From NCBI GenBank assembly GCA_947471745.1, contig CANJKZ010000169.1, forward strand, positions 4,304,501 to 4,368,500: a stretch of DNA of 64,000 nt, written 5' to 3'. Source of the stretch: Closterium sp. Naga37s-1 (Eukaryota > Streptophyta > Zygnematophyceae > Desmidiales > Closteriaceae). Made by a program: the position numbers and the translations under genes. The notes beneath the pieces are model-generated. The model worked only from the letters and a program-made list of their open reading frames with translations, was not told the DNA's origin and did no database searches. Shown here piece by piece: positions 47,101 through 59,700 of this stretch. Position 1 is the first letter of the stretch; each line of letters starts with the position of its first letter.

Positions 47101-50100
47101 GACCGTAGTCTGTGGCTTGTGAGTGTGCGTCCACCAGTGGCCCTCCTTTCGTTCTTCTTCAATTCACCACGCTTGAATGCATGCGCCCCTTCCGTGATGG
47201 TGACTCCCTCCTACTCACTGCCTCTCCCTCGCCTCCCCTCCCTCCCACTCCCCTCCCCTCCCCTCCTCTCCCCTCCCCTCCCCCCCAATCCCCTCCAACC
47301 CCCCTCGCAGGAGCTCAAGAGCAGCGCTGCTGGTCGCCTGAGACGCCATGCCATGCCTGCTGCCCATGCTGCTTCAACTGCCTCCTGCTCTCACGCCATC
47401 AGCTAAGTACCCGTTCCGCCATGCCCTCACCCTTGCCTGCCACACCGTTTCCTTCGGTTCATCTGCTGTTGCACTGTGATCTTGAAACAAGTCCACTGGT
47501 TGGGCACTGCTTACATGCTACAGACCTCCCTGCTTCAGGTAATTCCTTCAGGTGCAGGTAACCCTCTCAGGTGCAGGTACACCCCTCAGGTTCTTTTTCA
47601 GGTGCCCTTTTGTCTGTAGCTTGTGGCCGTGCATCCACCAGTGGCTCCTTCCTCTTCTCATGCTCTGAATTTGAATTCATGGTTACCCATTCAACTTGCT
47701 CCCACCACCGTGCTCTCACTAGCTCTGTGTGTGCACATTGCAGGTGGTGGGGAGGGGTGTGGGGTCAACACCGACGCTCCCTCACGTCCCTCCCCTGTGG
47801 CCGTGCAGGGACGCGCACGGGAAGGCGGGGAGGGGGGCGGCCATTGAGGGAGGCAGCTGGTGGTGCTTCAGCTGCCTTGAGCTCGCCCTCTCCCATCAGT
47901 TAAGTAACTCTCCTCCATTCCCTCACCCTTGCCTGCCGCATCATATATAGTACCTTTCTTGCCGCCATTTCGTTTTCTGGTTGTGCTTTCGCCCTTCCCT
48001 TTCAAATCATGCCACTGGTTGAGTGAAGTTCACATGCCACAGACACCCGCACTTCAGGTAACCCCCTCAGGTATGCAAGTAATCCCCTCAGGTGTGCAGG
48101 TAACCCTCTCAGGTGCAGGTCTCCCCCTCAGGTGCAGGTTCCCTTGGTGTCTGTGGCGTGTGGCCTTGCCTCAACCCGTGGCCCTCCCTTCTCTTCCAGT
48201 TTTGGCAGTTTCCAGTCTGTGGCTTGTGCTCGCAGCCATGCCATGCACACTGACCATCGCCGTGTGTGTGCATTGCAGGTGGAGGGGAGGGGCGTTGGGG
48301 TCTACACCGACGCTTCCCCACGCCTCTCCCCTGTGGCCGTGCAGGGACTAGCGGGGATGGGCGGGAGGGAGGCAGCGCTGCACCAACTTCACATTGTTGT
48401 CGCGAGGGAGAGTATCGGGATGGGCTTGGCCTCGCAAGGTGAGCCTCTTACCTCGCTTTCCCGCTGCACTCGTTTTCTGCTCAGTTTCCCTCTCGCGTTC
48501 GCCTCTCTGATTCGCCCTTGCCTGTTTCAAGGCTTGCACTCACTCCCCTCCTGGCCTCCCCTTCCGTTCTGCCCCCTTCCAGGTCACTTGCAATGCAGCA
48601 GAGACAGCTGACGGGACCAGTTGCGACAGCATCAGCAGTGGGGAGCACTGGTGCAGCAGGGGGGAGGGGAGGGGAGGGATGGGGACATGAGGCAGCAGCT
48701 CTCGGCGGTTCTTCAGCTGCCAGCTAAGTGCTTTCGCCTCCCTGGACTCACTCTTGCTTGCTGCTCACTGCCCATATTGCTCGCTCAAGATTTTTTCGCA
48801 TGGGCTTCTGTGTTTTATCCCTGAAATCTTGCCACTGGTTGGGGCCCGGTTCACAAGCCACAGACACCCGCACTTCAGGTAACCCCCTCAGGTGTGCAGG
48901 TAACCCTCTCAGGTGCAGGTCTCCCTCTCAGGTGCAGGTTCCCTTGGTGTCTGTGGCGTGTGGCCTTATTTCAACCGGTGGCCCTCCCTTCTCTTCCAGT
49001 TTTGGCAGTTTTCAGCCTGTGGCTTGTCTTGTGCCCATGCCATGCACACTGACCACCGCCGTGTGTGCGCATTGCAGGTGGTGGGGAGGGGTGTGGGGTC
49101 AACACCGACACTTCCTCATGCCTCTCCCCGGTGGCCGTGCAGGGACTCGTGGGGACGGGAGGGAGGCAGCGCTGCAGCATGGCAATCCCACTGCAGCAAG
49201 GGAGAGTATCGGGATGGGCTTGGCCTCTCAAGGTGAGCCTCTTACCTCTCTTTCCCGCTGGACTCATTTTCTGCTCAGTTTCCCTCTCGCGTTCGCCTCT
49301 CTGATTCTCCCTTGCCTGTTTCAAGGCATGCACTCACTCCCCTCCTGGCCTTCCCTTCCGTTCTGCCCCCTTCCAGGTCACTTGCAATGCAGCAGAGACA
49401 GCTGACGGGACCAGTTGCAGCAGCATCAGCAGCAGGGGGCGCGGAAGCAACAGGGGAGGGTAGGGGAGGGAGGGGGACATGAGGCAGCATCTCTCGGCGG
49501 TTCTTCAGCTGCCAGCTAAGTGCTTTCGCCTCCCTGGACTCACTCTTGCTTGCTTGTCGTTTTCGCATGGGCTTCTGTGTTGTTTCTTTGAGAGCTTGCC
49601 ACTGGTTGGGGCGCGGTTCACAAGCCACAAACCTTCCCTTTACTCCTGGTAAATCCCCTCAGGTTAAGCCTTTCTTAGACCTTACAGCCCCATCAGGTAC
49701 AACCCCTACTGCAGGTTTATCCCCTCAGGTTTTCTTTAAGGTCTGTGGCTTTGGGTCGTGTTTCCACCAGTGGCCCCTCCCCTCGCTTGTGCTGCCTTTA
49801 AGATTCACAGTTGCCAATCCAGCTTGATTCCTTGGTTGCACACTGACAGGCTCTGTGTGTGTTCATTGCAGGTGGCGGGGAGGGGCGCTGGGGTCAACAC
49901 CGACACTTCCCCACGCCTCTCCCCGGTGGCCGTGCAGGGACTCGTGGGGACGGGAGGGAGTCAGCGCTGCAGCAGATGGCAATTGCTGCCACAAGGGAGA
50001 GTATTGGGGCGGGCTCGGCCTCTCGAGGTACGTCGGCTTTCTCCTTGCCCTCAAGGTCGCTTTCTGCTGCTCGTTTCTCTTCCCTCTTAGCATCAGTGCC

Positions 50101-51300
50101 TCCTCTGCTGCTCAACTTTCTGCTTCGCCCTTGCTTGCGCCAAGACCTGCACTCACTCGCCCCCTGTCCTTCCCTTCTTTTCTGCCCCCTTCCAGGTCAC
50201 TCGCAAGTCACCAGAGGAAGCAGCAGCAGCTGCAGCACCAGAGGATGCAGCAGCAGCAGGGGGGGAAGGGGGGGAAGGTGGGGGAGCGCAGAAGGAGCAG
50301 CAGAGGGGAGGTAATGAGTGAAGTCAACAACTTCAGCTGCCAGCTAAGTGCCTTCTCCTCCCTGTATCAACCTTGCTTGCCGCTCTTTCCTCACATTGCT
50401 GGCTGATTCATTGTCGCATGTGCTTCTCTCTTTTTCCCCTGAACAACTCGCCTCTGGTTGGAGCCCGGTTTGCAAGCCACAGACCACCCCCCCCCTTTCT
50501 GTTGCTAAGACCCTCAGGTTAAGCCCGCCCTAGCCGTTACACCCCCCTCAGGTTACCCCCTACTTTCAGGTTTACTTTTCAGGTTTCCCTTAATGGTCTG
50601 TGGCTTGTGATTCTTCCCTCCACCAGTGGCCCCTTCCCTCCACTTCCCTGCATTTGAAGTCCCAGCTGCCATGTCAGCCTTGTGTTATGATTGCACACTG
50701 ACTATCTCTGCTTGTTGCATTGCAGGTGGAGGGGAGGGATGTGGGGTCAACACCGACACTCCCCCACGCCCCTCCTCTGTGGCCGTGCAGGTACCCACGG
50801 GGATGGGAAGGCGGCAGCACTGCAGAAGCTTGCAGTAGGTGCCAAGGGAGAGTGTTGGGGTGGGCTGGCCTCTCAAGGTGTGTTACCTCCCTCCTTGAAG
50901 TGCATTTGTTGCTGCAGTTCTCTCTGCATTTCCCCCTTCTTGTCTTTGTCAGCTTATGCGTTTCTGTGTTGACTTTTTATTTCTGTTCACGTCACATCCC
51001 TAACCTCCTTCCCTTTCTCTCCTGTCCCACTCCCCCTTCTCTGCCCGTCACCAGGCCACTTGGCATCAAGGCAAGAGTGCAGCAGAGGAAGCAGAGTAGC
51101 AGACCAGCAGCAGCAGTTGCAGCAGCAGAAGCAGCAGCGCAGCAGCAGTGGGGGGTGGGGGGCTGGGCAGGAGATTAGGCTAGGCATGGTGTGAGCGAGG
51201 TGTGGTAAAAGGTTTGGTAAGGTACCAGGTGAGGTGTGGTGATCTGATTCCCTCCCCTCTCTTTCTCCCTCCCTTTCTCTCCTGCAGGCTGAAGGTGGGA
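44180..51300 (+). repeat. Tandem exon-like array with a conserved hairpin in each unit (about 11 units)
   Basis: Units end in CAGCTAAGT or a close variant at about 44359, 44870, 45387, 45901, 46413, 46927, 47400, 47898, 48721, 49513 and 50341. The first seven are about 0.5 kb apart, the later ones about 0.8 kb. Each has an exon-like block starting after a pyrimidine tract and CCAG (GCCTCATCGCGAGCAGCAG early, GTCACTTGCAATGCAGCAG later), then a spacer with a long stem-loop. The later units add a second block starting TTGCAG|GTGGNGGGGAGGGG and containing GTGGCCGTGCAGGGAC. Block lengths differ by 1 and 4 nt between copies, so no frame is conserved; several frames end at the TAA of CAGCTAAG. Best read as a tandemly amplified noncoding or decayed transcript unit. 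Confidence 0.75.
44432..50632 (+). other. Eleven stem-loops with paired arms, loops full of donor-like CAGGTAA
   Basis: Every unit has arm 1 around CCACTGGTGG ... CCACAGACC and arm 2 around GTCTGTGGC ... CCACCAGTGG, about 70-130 nt apart. Arm 1 starts near 44432, 44943, 45460, 45972, 46487, 46999, 47491, 48011, 48831, 49599 and 50451. Paired changes occur. The unit at 47491 has CTACAGAC facing GTCTGTAG, where others have CCACAGAC facing GTCTGTGG. The unit at 48011 has GGTTGAG facing CTCAACC, where others have GGTGG facing CCACC. The loops hold two to six copies of CAGGTAA/CAGGTGCAGG. Confidence 0.7.
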
Positions 51301-51889
51301 ACACTGGAGCAAGGGCGGGAAAGTGGAGTCTACCCTCTCTCACTCACCTCCTCCTCTCTCCCTTTTCCCTTCCCTCCCAGCAGCACCCTGCCTGGACCAC
51401 AGAGGAGTCTCTCTCTCCCTCCCCTAATCCCCCCTTCTCTCTCCACTTCCCAGCAGCCTCAGCATCATGGCGCTCTGCACAGCTGTGGTAGGTACAGGTG
51501 AGGAGGCATGGGGGTGAAGTGTGGGGTGGGGGGTGGGGAGCATGGGAGCAAGTGGGGATTTCACTGCCTTAGGGGCAGCATCACCTGGGATTGCGTCTTG
51601 TGGTGGTGGGGTGTGGTGGGTGGAATCTGCGCGGCACGGCACTCGGTGCTCAAGTAACCGATCTGACGTGCAAGGCCTAATGGACACCGTCAGAGCCGAC
51701 CGGCCGGCGGCTCTGGTTCGCGTCAGCTCTGGCTACGTCAGGGGTGGGATTTGAGTCTTGGGCTGGAAGCAATTTTCCACTACCACGCCTCGCCCCACAA
51801 GGCACCGCCTTTGGGGGTGCTGTTTCCTTAAGAAAGTGGGCTTTCTGCTGCTCCTACTGCTGGCAGGTGAAGGTGGGGATGGGCTGGGT

Positions 51890-52650
51890 AGGTGAGTGAG
51901 AGAGAAGGGGCCTGAAACCCCTTGAGCGGGTGAGAGAGAAGGGGCCTGAATCCCCTTGGGTTGGGTGGGTGAGAGGGAAGGGGACTGAATCCCCTTGGGT
52001 TGGGTGGGTGAGAGGGAAGGGGCCTGAATCCCTTGGGTTTGGTGGGTGAGAGGGAAGGGGACTGAATCCCCTTGGGGTGGGATGGGTGAGAGGGAAGGGG
52101 TGAATCCCCTTGGGTGGGATGGGTGAGAAGGAAGGGGTGAATCCCCTTGGGTGGGATGGGTGAGAAGGAAGGGGTGAATCCCCTTGGGTGGGATGGGTGA
52201 GAAGGAAGGGGTGATTCCCCCTGGGTGGGATGGGTGAGAAGGAAGGGGTGAATCCCCTTGGGTGGGATGGGTGAGAAGGAAGGGGTGAATCCCCTTGGGT
52301 GGGATGGGTGAGAGGGAAGGGGTGAATTCCCTTGGGTGGGATGGGTGAGAAGTAAGGGGTGAATCCTCTTGGGTGGGATGGGTGAGAAGGAAGGGGTGAA
52401 TCCCCTTGGGTGGGATGGGTGAGAAGGAAGGGGTGAATTCCCTTGGGTGGGATGGGTGAGAAGGAAGGGGTGAATCCCCTTGGGTGGGATGGGTGAGAAG
52501 GAAGGGGTGAATCCCCTTGGGTGGGATGGGTGAGCGGGAAGGGGACTGAATTCCCTTGGGTTGAGTGGGTGAGAGGGAAGGTGACTGATTCCCCTTGGAT
52601 TGGGTGGGTGAGAGGGAAGGGGATTGAATCCCCTTAGGGTAAGGGTGTGA
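51890..52650. repeat. 37-39-bp minisatellite, about 20 copies
   Basis: The unit contains GGATGGGTGAGAAGGAAGGG followed by GTGAATCCCCTTGGGT. Central copies are 37 bp and flanking ones 38-39 bp (GACTGAATCCCC). The minus strand is open across the array as PSHPSHPKGIHPF-type repeats because the period cycles all frames; I do not regard that as a gene. Confidence 0.93.
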
Positions 52651-52925
52651 AACCCTTGTGTTGAGTGGCCATGAGTGTGCTCTGTCATTGTGTGGCATGT
52701 CATAGTGTGGCTTGTCTTCGTGTACTCTGTCATGGCCTGGCATGGCATAGTTTGGCATGCCATGCCATGGTTTGGGTTCTGGTATGTTGTGGGATGGTAT
52801 GGTTTGGCATTCCATGCTGTGGCATGTGTGGTTTGTCATTGTCTGGCATGCCATGTGTGCCATGGTATGGTGTGTGATGCCATGGCATGATGTTTCATGG
52901 TGTGGCATGGCATGGCATGGCAACA
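52650..52925. repeat. Low-complexity TGGCATG-rich tract
   Basis: Irregular repeats of TGTGGCATG, GGTATGGTT and CATGGCATGG directly right of the minisatellite. No coding content. Confidence 0.8.
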
Positions 52926-54310
52926 TGTTATCTGCAGGCTGACAATCTCTGGAGGCAAGTGGAGTATGATTGAAGGCAAAGAAGACTACATAGGGAGGGA
53001 AAATAATTGTAGATGGTTGGAGATGTGTAGGGAGTGTAGCATGCCCTGATTTTGTGAACTTTGAGATGGAGCTATATGTGTAGTCGCATAAACGTTACCC
53101 TACCATAATTCAGATTTGTTTGATTGCGAAGCGAACGGATGTGATAAATTGTCACTGCATGAGAATTACACCAGGCCCTCAGATTCACCTTTGGGTACCC
53201 TGATGCATCAAGGTCTCCCTGAGAAAAAAGGCTGATTGACAGTGTTGCTAAGAAAAAAAGCCTGAAAGTTCTGTTGGAAACAATCGATCTTAAAGCGCCT
53301 CTGTCGTGTCGAAACACTAAGGCACAAACAAAGCGAAGCATATCGAAGCACCGGCGAGTCAACCCTCGGAGGTTGAAAGTAACTGTTGGAGGTTACGCGA
53401 AAGTCAAAGGTCAGCGACCTTTGACCTGACAAAGTACAGCGCGACAGCAAGGACACACAACTGACTCGCTACAGAGCAGTTGCCCGAGTCGTCACTGTAT
53501 CGAACCGCAACAGCAACAGTAAAACAGTTATAACTGTACCCCTTCATATTCTCTGTATTCATACCGTATATAATCTTGTATCTCTCTGTTTTTAATCAAT
53601 CAACTTTGCCCTCACATACTAGCGCAAGGTGGTTCACAACTCTTCATTAAACGCTTCCGCTATTACATCAGTCCTACCCAGAGTTCACCCCTGCAAAGAT
53701 CCTAAGGGCTATTTTCTCAGCCCAACAAGTTCAGTGTTACTATAGAAAAAAACATGATAGAGTAGTGTCAGAAAAGCCTGATAGGAGATAAAAAGGCTGA
53801 AAAACCAGTGTTATAAAATATAAAAGCCTGAAAGTTCAGCATTGGTACAGAAAAAAGCCTGAAATTCAGGAATATCAGGGTAAAAAGCATGATATCTGAG
53901 GTCCTGAATTACACCCTTCGATACCACATTTTGATCAGTATTGCACAGAACAGAATAGAGCCAAGGTTTTCTTGCTATGTGTGTGTCAATAGTACGCTCT
54001 GCAATCAGGCATCTTCCAGGCAGCTCTGTGTGCACTGTATCAAATCAGGCCAGAAGATGTGCCAACGGCAGCACTTTTAGCTGAGCACTTGACAATCACC
54101 ACCTCTAGACGCATCGCGCAAGCCTGCACATTCTTCAAACCGAATCGAACCACGGCGCAGGGTGTCACACCAAGATAGCTACGGTAATACCGTATGCATC
54201 ACGTACCTACGCAACATTTACTTCCACCGCACCTTGCATCTGACCTTGCACCACAACAGGAATGCCAGCAATACCATGGCGCACACAATGCTCCTCCTAC
54301 TCCACTACTC
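52926..54310. other. AT-rich intergenic region with AAAAGCCTGAAA repeats
   Basis: About 1.4 kb. The motif AAAAGCCTGA(A) and relatives (GGCTGA, GCATGATA) recurs about eight times at 53220-53270 and 53745-53900. A perfect 9-bp hairpin GTCAAAGGT-CAGCG-ACCTTTGAC sits at 53403-53425. 53380-53640 resembles a decayed LTR (TGTTGG ... TCACA, TATATAA-like box, T-rich end), but I find no partner or target duplication. No gene recognised. Confidence 0.45.
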
Positions 54311-56722
54311 CTACCGACCTATCACCAGCCTCTCCAACAGTGAGGGCAGTTTCCCCTTAGCGCCTGCTGCCTCTGCTCTGCCGCTCTTGCCATCAGCACC
54401 ACCTGAAGCTCCCTCAGAGCCAACCACTGTTCCTCCTTGCTGCCCCTGTCTGCCCTCCTTCCTAGCAGTCCCCTGGCTGCCAGTGCTTCCTCTGGACGTC
54501 CCCTGCTCCTTACCACTGCTGCTGCTGCTGCTGCTGCTAGTGGTGGTGGTGGTGGTGACAGAGGTCACAGTGGAAGAGAGCCTTCCTGCACTGCTGCTAC
54601 TGCTGCTGCTACCTGTGCCCATGCTGTCAGCACCAACGGTACCGCTGCTCCTGTTTTTACTGTTGCTGTTAGCACACGCCTCTTCTTCACTCCCACTCAC
54701 CTCCCACTGCCGATCAACACCCTCTCTGCTGCTCTTGCTGCTGCCCTGCTTTGCTATCTCCCTTGCACTGCCACCATCAGAAGCAGAGGATCGTAAGGAA
54801 TCACCGGGAGCAAAGTCAAACGGCATCGAGTGCCGGCGTGCCTGCCCGCTGCCACTGCCACTGCTTCTCTTGCTCTTGTCCTCGTTATTAGCTGTCTCGT
54901 TGCGCTTTCTGTGGGCAGGAGGGTCGATGAGGGTGTACTTCTTCCTGCTTGTCGGGGTGGTTGGGAGGGCCATGGAGGGCGGGGAGGTGGGACTGGGGCA
55001 GGATTTACTGTGAAGAATGGCAGCAGCAGCATTACGTGCAGCAGCAGCACTACTGGCGCCAGCAGCAGCAGAAGCCGGAGGCGCAGCAGCAAGAGAGGAG
55101 GCACGGGGTCGAGCTACGGGATTGGCCGCATGGCTGATGGTGGAAGAACTGTCAAGGGCAATGGGATCATCAGCAATAGGGAGCTTGGGGTTGGCAACGC
55201 CACTGCTGCCCTTCGCATGTGTGGCTGCGGCGGCGCTGCTACCACTGCTGCCACTGTTGGTTATCCCTGACTGCCCCAGCCGCCCCTTTGCCCGGCCTAC
55301 TGCTGCAGAGGCTGTTTTTGGTCGCTGCTGCTCGCCCTGCCTCTGCCCCTTCCCCTTCGCCTTTGCCTTCACCTTCCCTTGTTCCTCTTCCTCCTTCTGC
55401 TGCTGCTTCTGCTTCTGCTGCTCCTTCAAATAGTGCTCGCTCCTTGGTTTTCTCCCTTCAATCCAGCTCCCACCACCAAAACCACGAGTACGACCTCCCC
55501 CAGCCGCACCTGCTGCACCAGCGCCAGTTGAACCTGCAGCAGCACCAGAAGCGCTGACAGAAGTGGCAGCACTGCTGGCACTGCTGCTCCTGAACCAGCT
55601 GTCAACAGCCTTGCTGGGAGTTCCCCCTGAGGGCGTGCGGGGCGATGCAAGCAAGGAGGAGAAGGAAGAGAGGGCGGAGAGCGAGGGCCGGGCGGAGGGG
55701 CGAGAGAAGGCGAGGCGAGGCGAGCAGGAAGGGGGGGCATTGGAGGCATGCAACTCGTCTGGATACATAAGCTCCTGCTCCTGCTCCTGCTCCTGCTCGT
55801 GCTGCTGCTGCTGCTGCTGCTGGTTCTCCTGCTGCTTCTGCTGGTGGTGGTGTGGCTGGGACGAGTGGGAGTGGAAAAAGGGACTCTTTCCGGTGTTGCT
55901 GCTGCCTGCTCGCCCCTTGCCCAGGCCACTGCCTGTGCTGCCAGTAAACGCACCAAGCGACGCAGAGAGCAGCGAGCGAGGCGTGAAGATGCTGCGTCGT
56001 GGGGTGAGCGGCGTGGAGGGAGTGAGCGGCGTGGAGGGAGTGAGAGGGGCCGTGGGGGTGGTTGGAGCGGGAGTAAGGGCGGAGGAGGAGGGCGAGGAGG
56101 AGGCGGGGGAGTGAGGGGGCGAGGGGGATGCGGTGCGAGGCACGTGAATGACAAGAGAGGTGGCGGGGTGAAAGCGGAAGCTCCTCTGCTCTTCCATGCC
56201 CATCATGGCAGCACCAATGCTATCCCCTCTGTTACCCTCGACTGGTGCACCGCCAGGGCTCCATGCAGAGAGCTTGAACGACCCCAGGTGCAGAGGTGAG
56301 AGCAGCGCTGCCTTGCGGCCCTGCCCCTCCCCCTCATTGCATGCGCTCACAGCCCCTTGCTCCTCCTTCTCCTCTGCACCACTATCGCCATCCTCCTTGC
56401 TTGCTTCGCTGCAGCTGCGACTCTCCTTGTGGCTGGTAGCAGGCTGGGATGCCTCCTGGCCGATATCCCTTGCAGCGTCTGCTGATGCTGCATCCACCAG
56501 AGCCCCTGCCCTTGCACCAGCCTCACCTGCCATGTCACCTCCTGTGCCGTCACTAACTGCCACATCACCACCTGCCTCGCCAGCACCTGCCACGTCAGTA
56601 TCTGCCACAGCTGCTGCAGCTGCTGTGGCGGATTCCTTCACTTGCCCCTCCTCTGCTCGCACAGACCCCACAACCGCTAGCGGCTCCATCTGCTGCTCCG
56701 CCTCTTGCTCCTGCTCCTGCAA

Positions 56723-56753
<31 letters not shown>

Positions 56754-59700
56754 GCCTGCCTTTGCTGGCAAGCCTGCTGGCTGTGGGGCGAATCCTCACA
56801 AACTTCACCACGTGCATCATCACATGCATCACTGCACGCCTCATGTGCCTCCAGCCCCACCAGCAACACCTCATCCTCCACAGGTACCATGCCATACACC
56901 TGCACCCCCCTCCCCTCCTCGCCCTCCTCCCCCTCCTCCTCCTCGCCCTCCTCCCCCTCTTCCCCTTCCTTTCCCTCTTCAACTTCCTCCCCTTCTTCCC
57001 CTATCTCCCCCTCCTCCAACTCCTCCTCCACCTCCACCTTGTCGTCCTCCTCCCCCCTTTCCCCTTGCTCCTCATCATCTCCCCTCTCCTCCCCATCGCC
57101 ACACGGCAGTGCATCCCCACCGTCCTGCACCCATCCCTGCAGTCCACATGCCTGCAGCCCCGTGCTGCCTTCCAGGCGCGCACCTCCATGCGCATCAGCA
57201 GCAGCCACTACAGCAGTAGCAGCAGCAGCACCGGCAACAGCGGTGCTGTTCAAATTACCAAGCAAGTGCAAAGCTGCCTGCGCGTGCTGCTGTGAGTCAG
57301 TGACATCACCACCATTGCTACTGTCGCCATCACTAGTGCGAGCGGTGACAACATCAGGGTGAGCCGCATCAGCTGCCCCATTCTGGTATGCAGTGCTGGG
57401 CACAGGGGGAGGTGGTGCAGGGGAAACGTGTATGAGGGGATGTGCCACATCGAGGGGATGTGCCACATCAAGGGGTGCGTGCACGGCACCATGCATGGCC
57501 GCGTGCGGATGGGCATGCAGATCCAGACTCAAGTCTGAGGAGGAGGCACAGCTGCTGGAAGCGGTGTGGCATGGCGTGGCCTCAGCCGCAGCAGCAGCAG
57601 TAACGGCAGCAGCAGTAGGGGTGGGAGGCAAGGAGTGGTCCAGAGGTGAGGCCAGGGAGGCATGGGTATGTGAGAGCACGGAGTCGGACCCACTGCTGCT
57701 CTTCCTCCGCTTCTCCCCATCCCTCCCTCGCCTCGCTCCCCCTGCCCTCCCACCCACCTCCCTCTCCGTCTTGACACCACCACCAGTCTCACAAGACCCT
57801 TCCCCATGCTCACCCTCCTCCTCCTGCTTCCCTCTATCCTCCCTATGCTTCCCTTTCTCTTCCTTGTGCTTCCCTTTCTCTTCCTTATGCTTCCCTTTCT
57901 CTTCCTTGTGCTTCCCTTTCTCTTCCTTATGCTTCCCTTTCTCTTCCTTGTGCTTCCCTTTCTCTTCCTTATGCTTCCCTTTCTCTTCCTTGTGCTTCCC
58001 TTTCTCTTCCTTATGCTTCCCTTTCTCTTCCTTATGCTTCCCTTTCTCTTCCTTGTGCTTCCCTTTCTCTTCCTTATGCTTCCCTTTCTCTTCCTTGTGC
58101 TTCCCTTTCTCTTCCTTATGCTTCCCTTTCTCTTCCTTGTGCTTCCCTTTCTCTTCCTTATGCTTCCCTTTCTCTTCCTTGTGCTTCCCTTTCTCTTCCT
58201 TATGCTTCCCTTTCTCTTCCTTGTGCTTCCCTTTCTCTTCCTTATGCTTCCCTTTCTCTTCCTTATGCTTCCCTTTCTCTTCCTTGTGCTTCCCTTTCTC
58301 TTCCTTATGCTTCCCTTTCTCTTCCTTGTGCTTCCCTTTCTCTTCCTTATGCTTCCCTTTCTCTTCCTTGTGCTTCCCTTTCTCTTCCTTATGCTTCCCT
58401 TTCTCTTCCTTGTGCTTCCCTTTCTCTTCCTTATGCTTCCCTTTCTCTTCCTTGTGCTTCCCTTTCTCTTCCTTATGCTTCCCTTTCTCTTCCTTGTGCT
58501 TCCCTTTCTCTTCCTTGTGCTTCCCTTTCTCTTCCTTGTGCTTCCCTTTCTTTTCCTTATGCTCTCCGTCCTTCTTCTTCCCATGACCCTTCCTCTCACC
58601 GTGCTCCCCTTGCCTCTCCTCATGGCTTCCCTTCTCTCCCACACTCTCTCCCTTCGCTCGCCCCTCTTTCCCTTTCTTCCCCTCTTTCTTCCCCCCGTGC
58701 TTCCCCTTCTCCCCTTCACCCTCCCCAATCTCCCCCCCATGCTTTCGCTTCTCCTCCCTACTGTGCCGCTTCTCCTTCCGCTGCTTCTCCCCTTTCTTGT
58801 CCCGTTCCCTCGTCCCACTCTCACCCTCCTCCTCCACCTTACCCAAGTCCCTCTGTTCTCGTCCCCCCGCCCCGCTCTCCTCCTTCACTTGCACCCCATG
58901 CCCCACTGCACCCATCTCAACCGCTTCACACACTGCTGCGCCATCCCCCACCACCTCCACAGGTAATCCCTCCTCGTCTTTGTCTTTGTGCCTTCCATGC
59001 CGCTTCTCAACCCCCCTCGGACTCTTCTCAACCCCCCTCGGACTCTTCTCAACCCCTCGCGGGCTCTTTTTTGATCTCTTCGGACTCTTCATCGCTGCTG
59101 CACCCTTCGAGCTCTTAGACGCCTTACCTGCTTTCCTCGGGCTCTTTTCTGGATGCTTCGGGGTCAGAATCTCCTGTGCCTTTCCCTCCCCATGCTCCAC
59201 CGCATGACCTTTCTCACGGTCCTTGTCGTGCCTGCTGCTCTCATGCCTTCTGCTCTCGTGTTTGCTGCTCTCGTGCTTATTGCCCTCGTGCCTGCTGCTC
59301 TCCTTGCTTCCCGACCTCTCATGACCCCTTTTGTGCTCCTCACCATGTCTCCTCTCCGTGCATGCGCCTGCACTCCTGCCCACCCCTGCATGCACACCAT
59401 CAGACCCCTTCGCCAGCTTCTTATGCCGCACCCCGTGCTCTCCACTTTCCTCCCCTTCTGTACTCACCCTCTCAGCCCCCACCTCTTCCGCTTCCTCCTT
59501 GCCCCCGTCCCCAGGAGTCCACTCTCCCTTCTCTCCTTCCGCTCCCTCCTCGTGCACCTTCCTCCTCTGCCCACCCTTCTTCCCCGCCTCTCTCTCCTTC
59601 CCCGTCTTCCCCCTCTCTCCCACTGCATTCCTCTCCCGCTGCCGCTGCTCTCTCCTGCTGCCACCTGCGCCCTTGCCCTCACCCTCGTCCGCACTCAACT

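Noticed and set aside
44180..51300. CRISPR array or tandem protein-coding gene family
   Set aside because: Unit size (0.5-0.8 kb) and structure rule out CRISPR. Frames differ between copies by 1- and 4-nt length changes, so a conserved protein family is unlikely.
51733..52926. 397-codon minus-strand frame rich in PSHPSHPKGIHP repeats
   Set aside because: It is simply the 37-39-bp minisatellite read through; the period makes several frames open and there is no conserved start, splice site or flank.
57393..58966. Plus-strand frames of 386-397 codons (CFPFSSL / LPFLFLM repeats)
   Set aside because: Complement of the 21-bp coding minisatellite; the minus frame continues unbroken for kilobases on each side, these do not.
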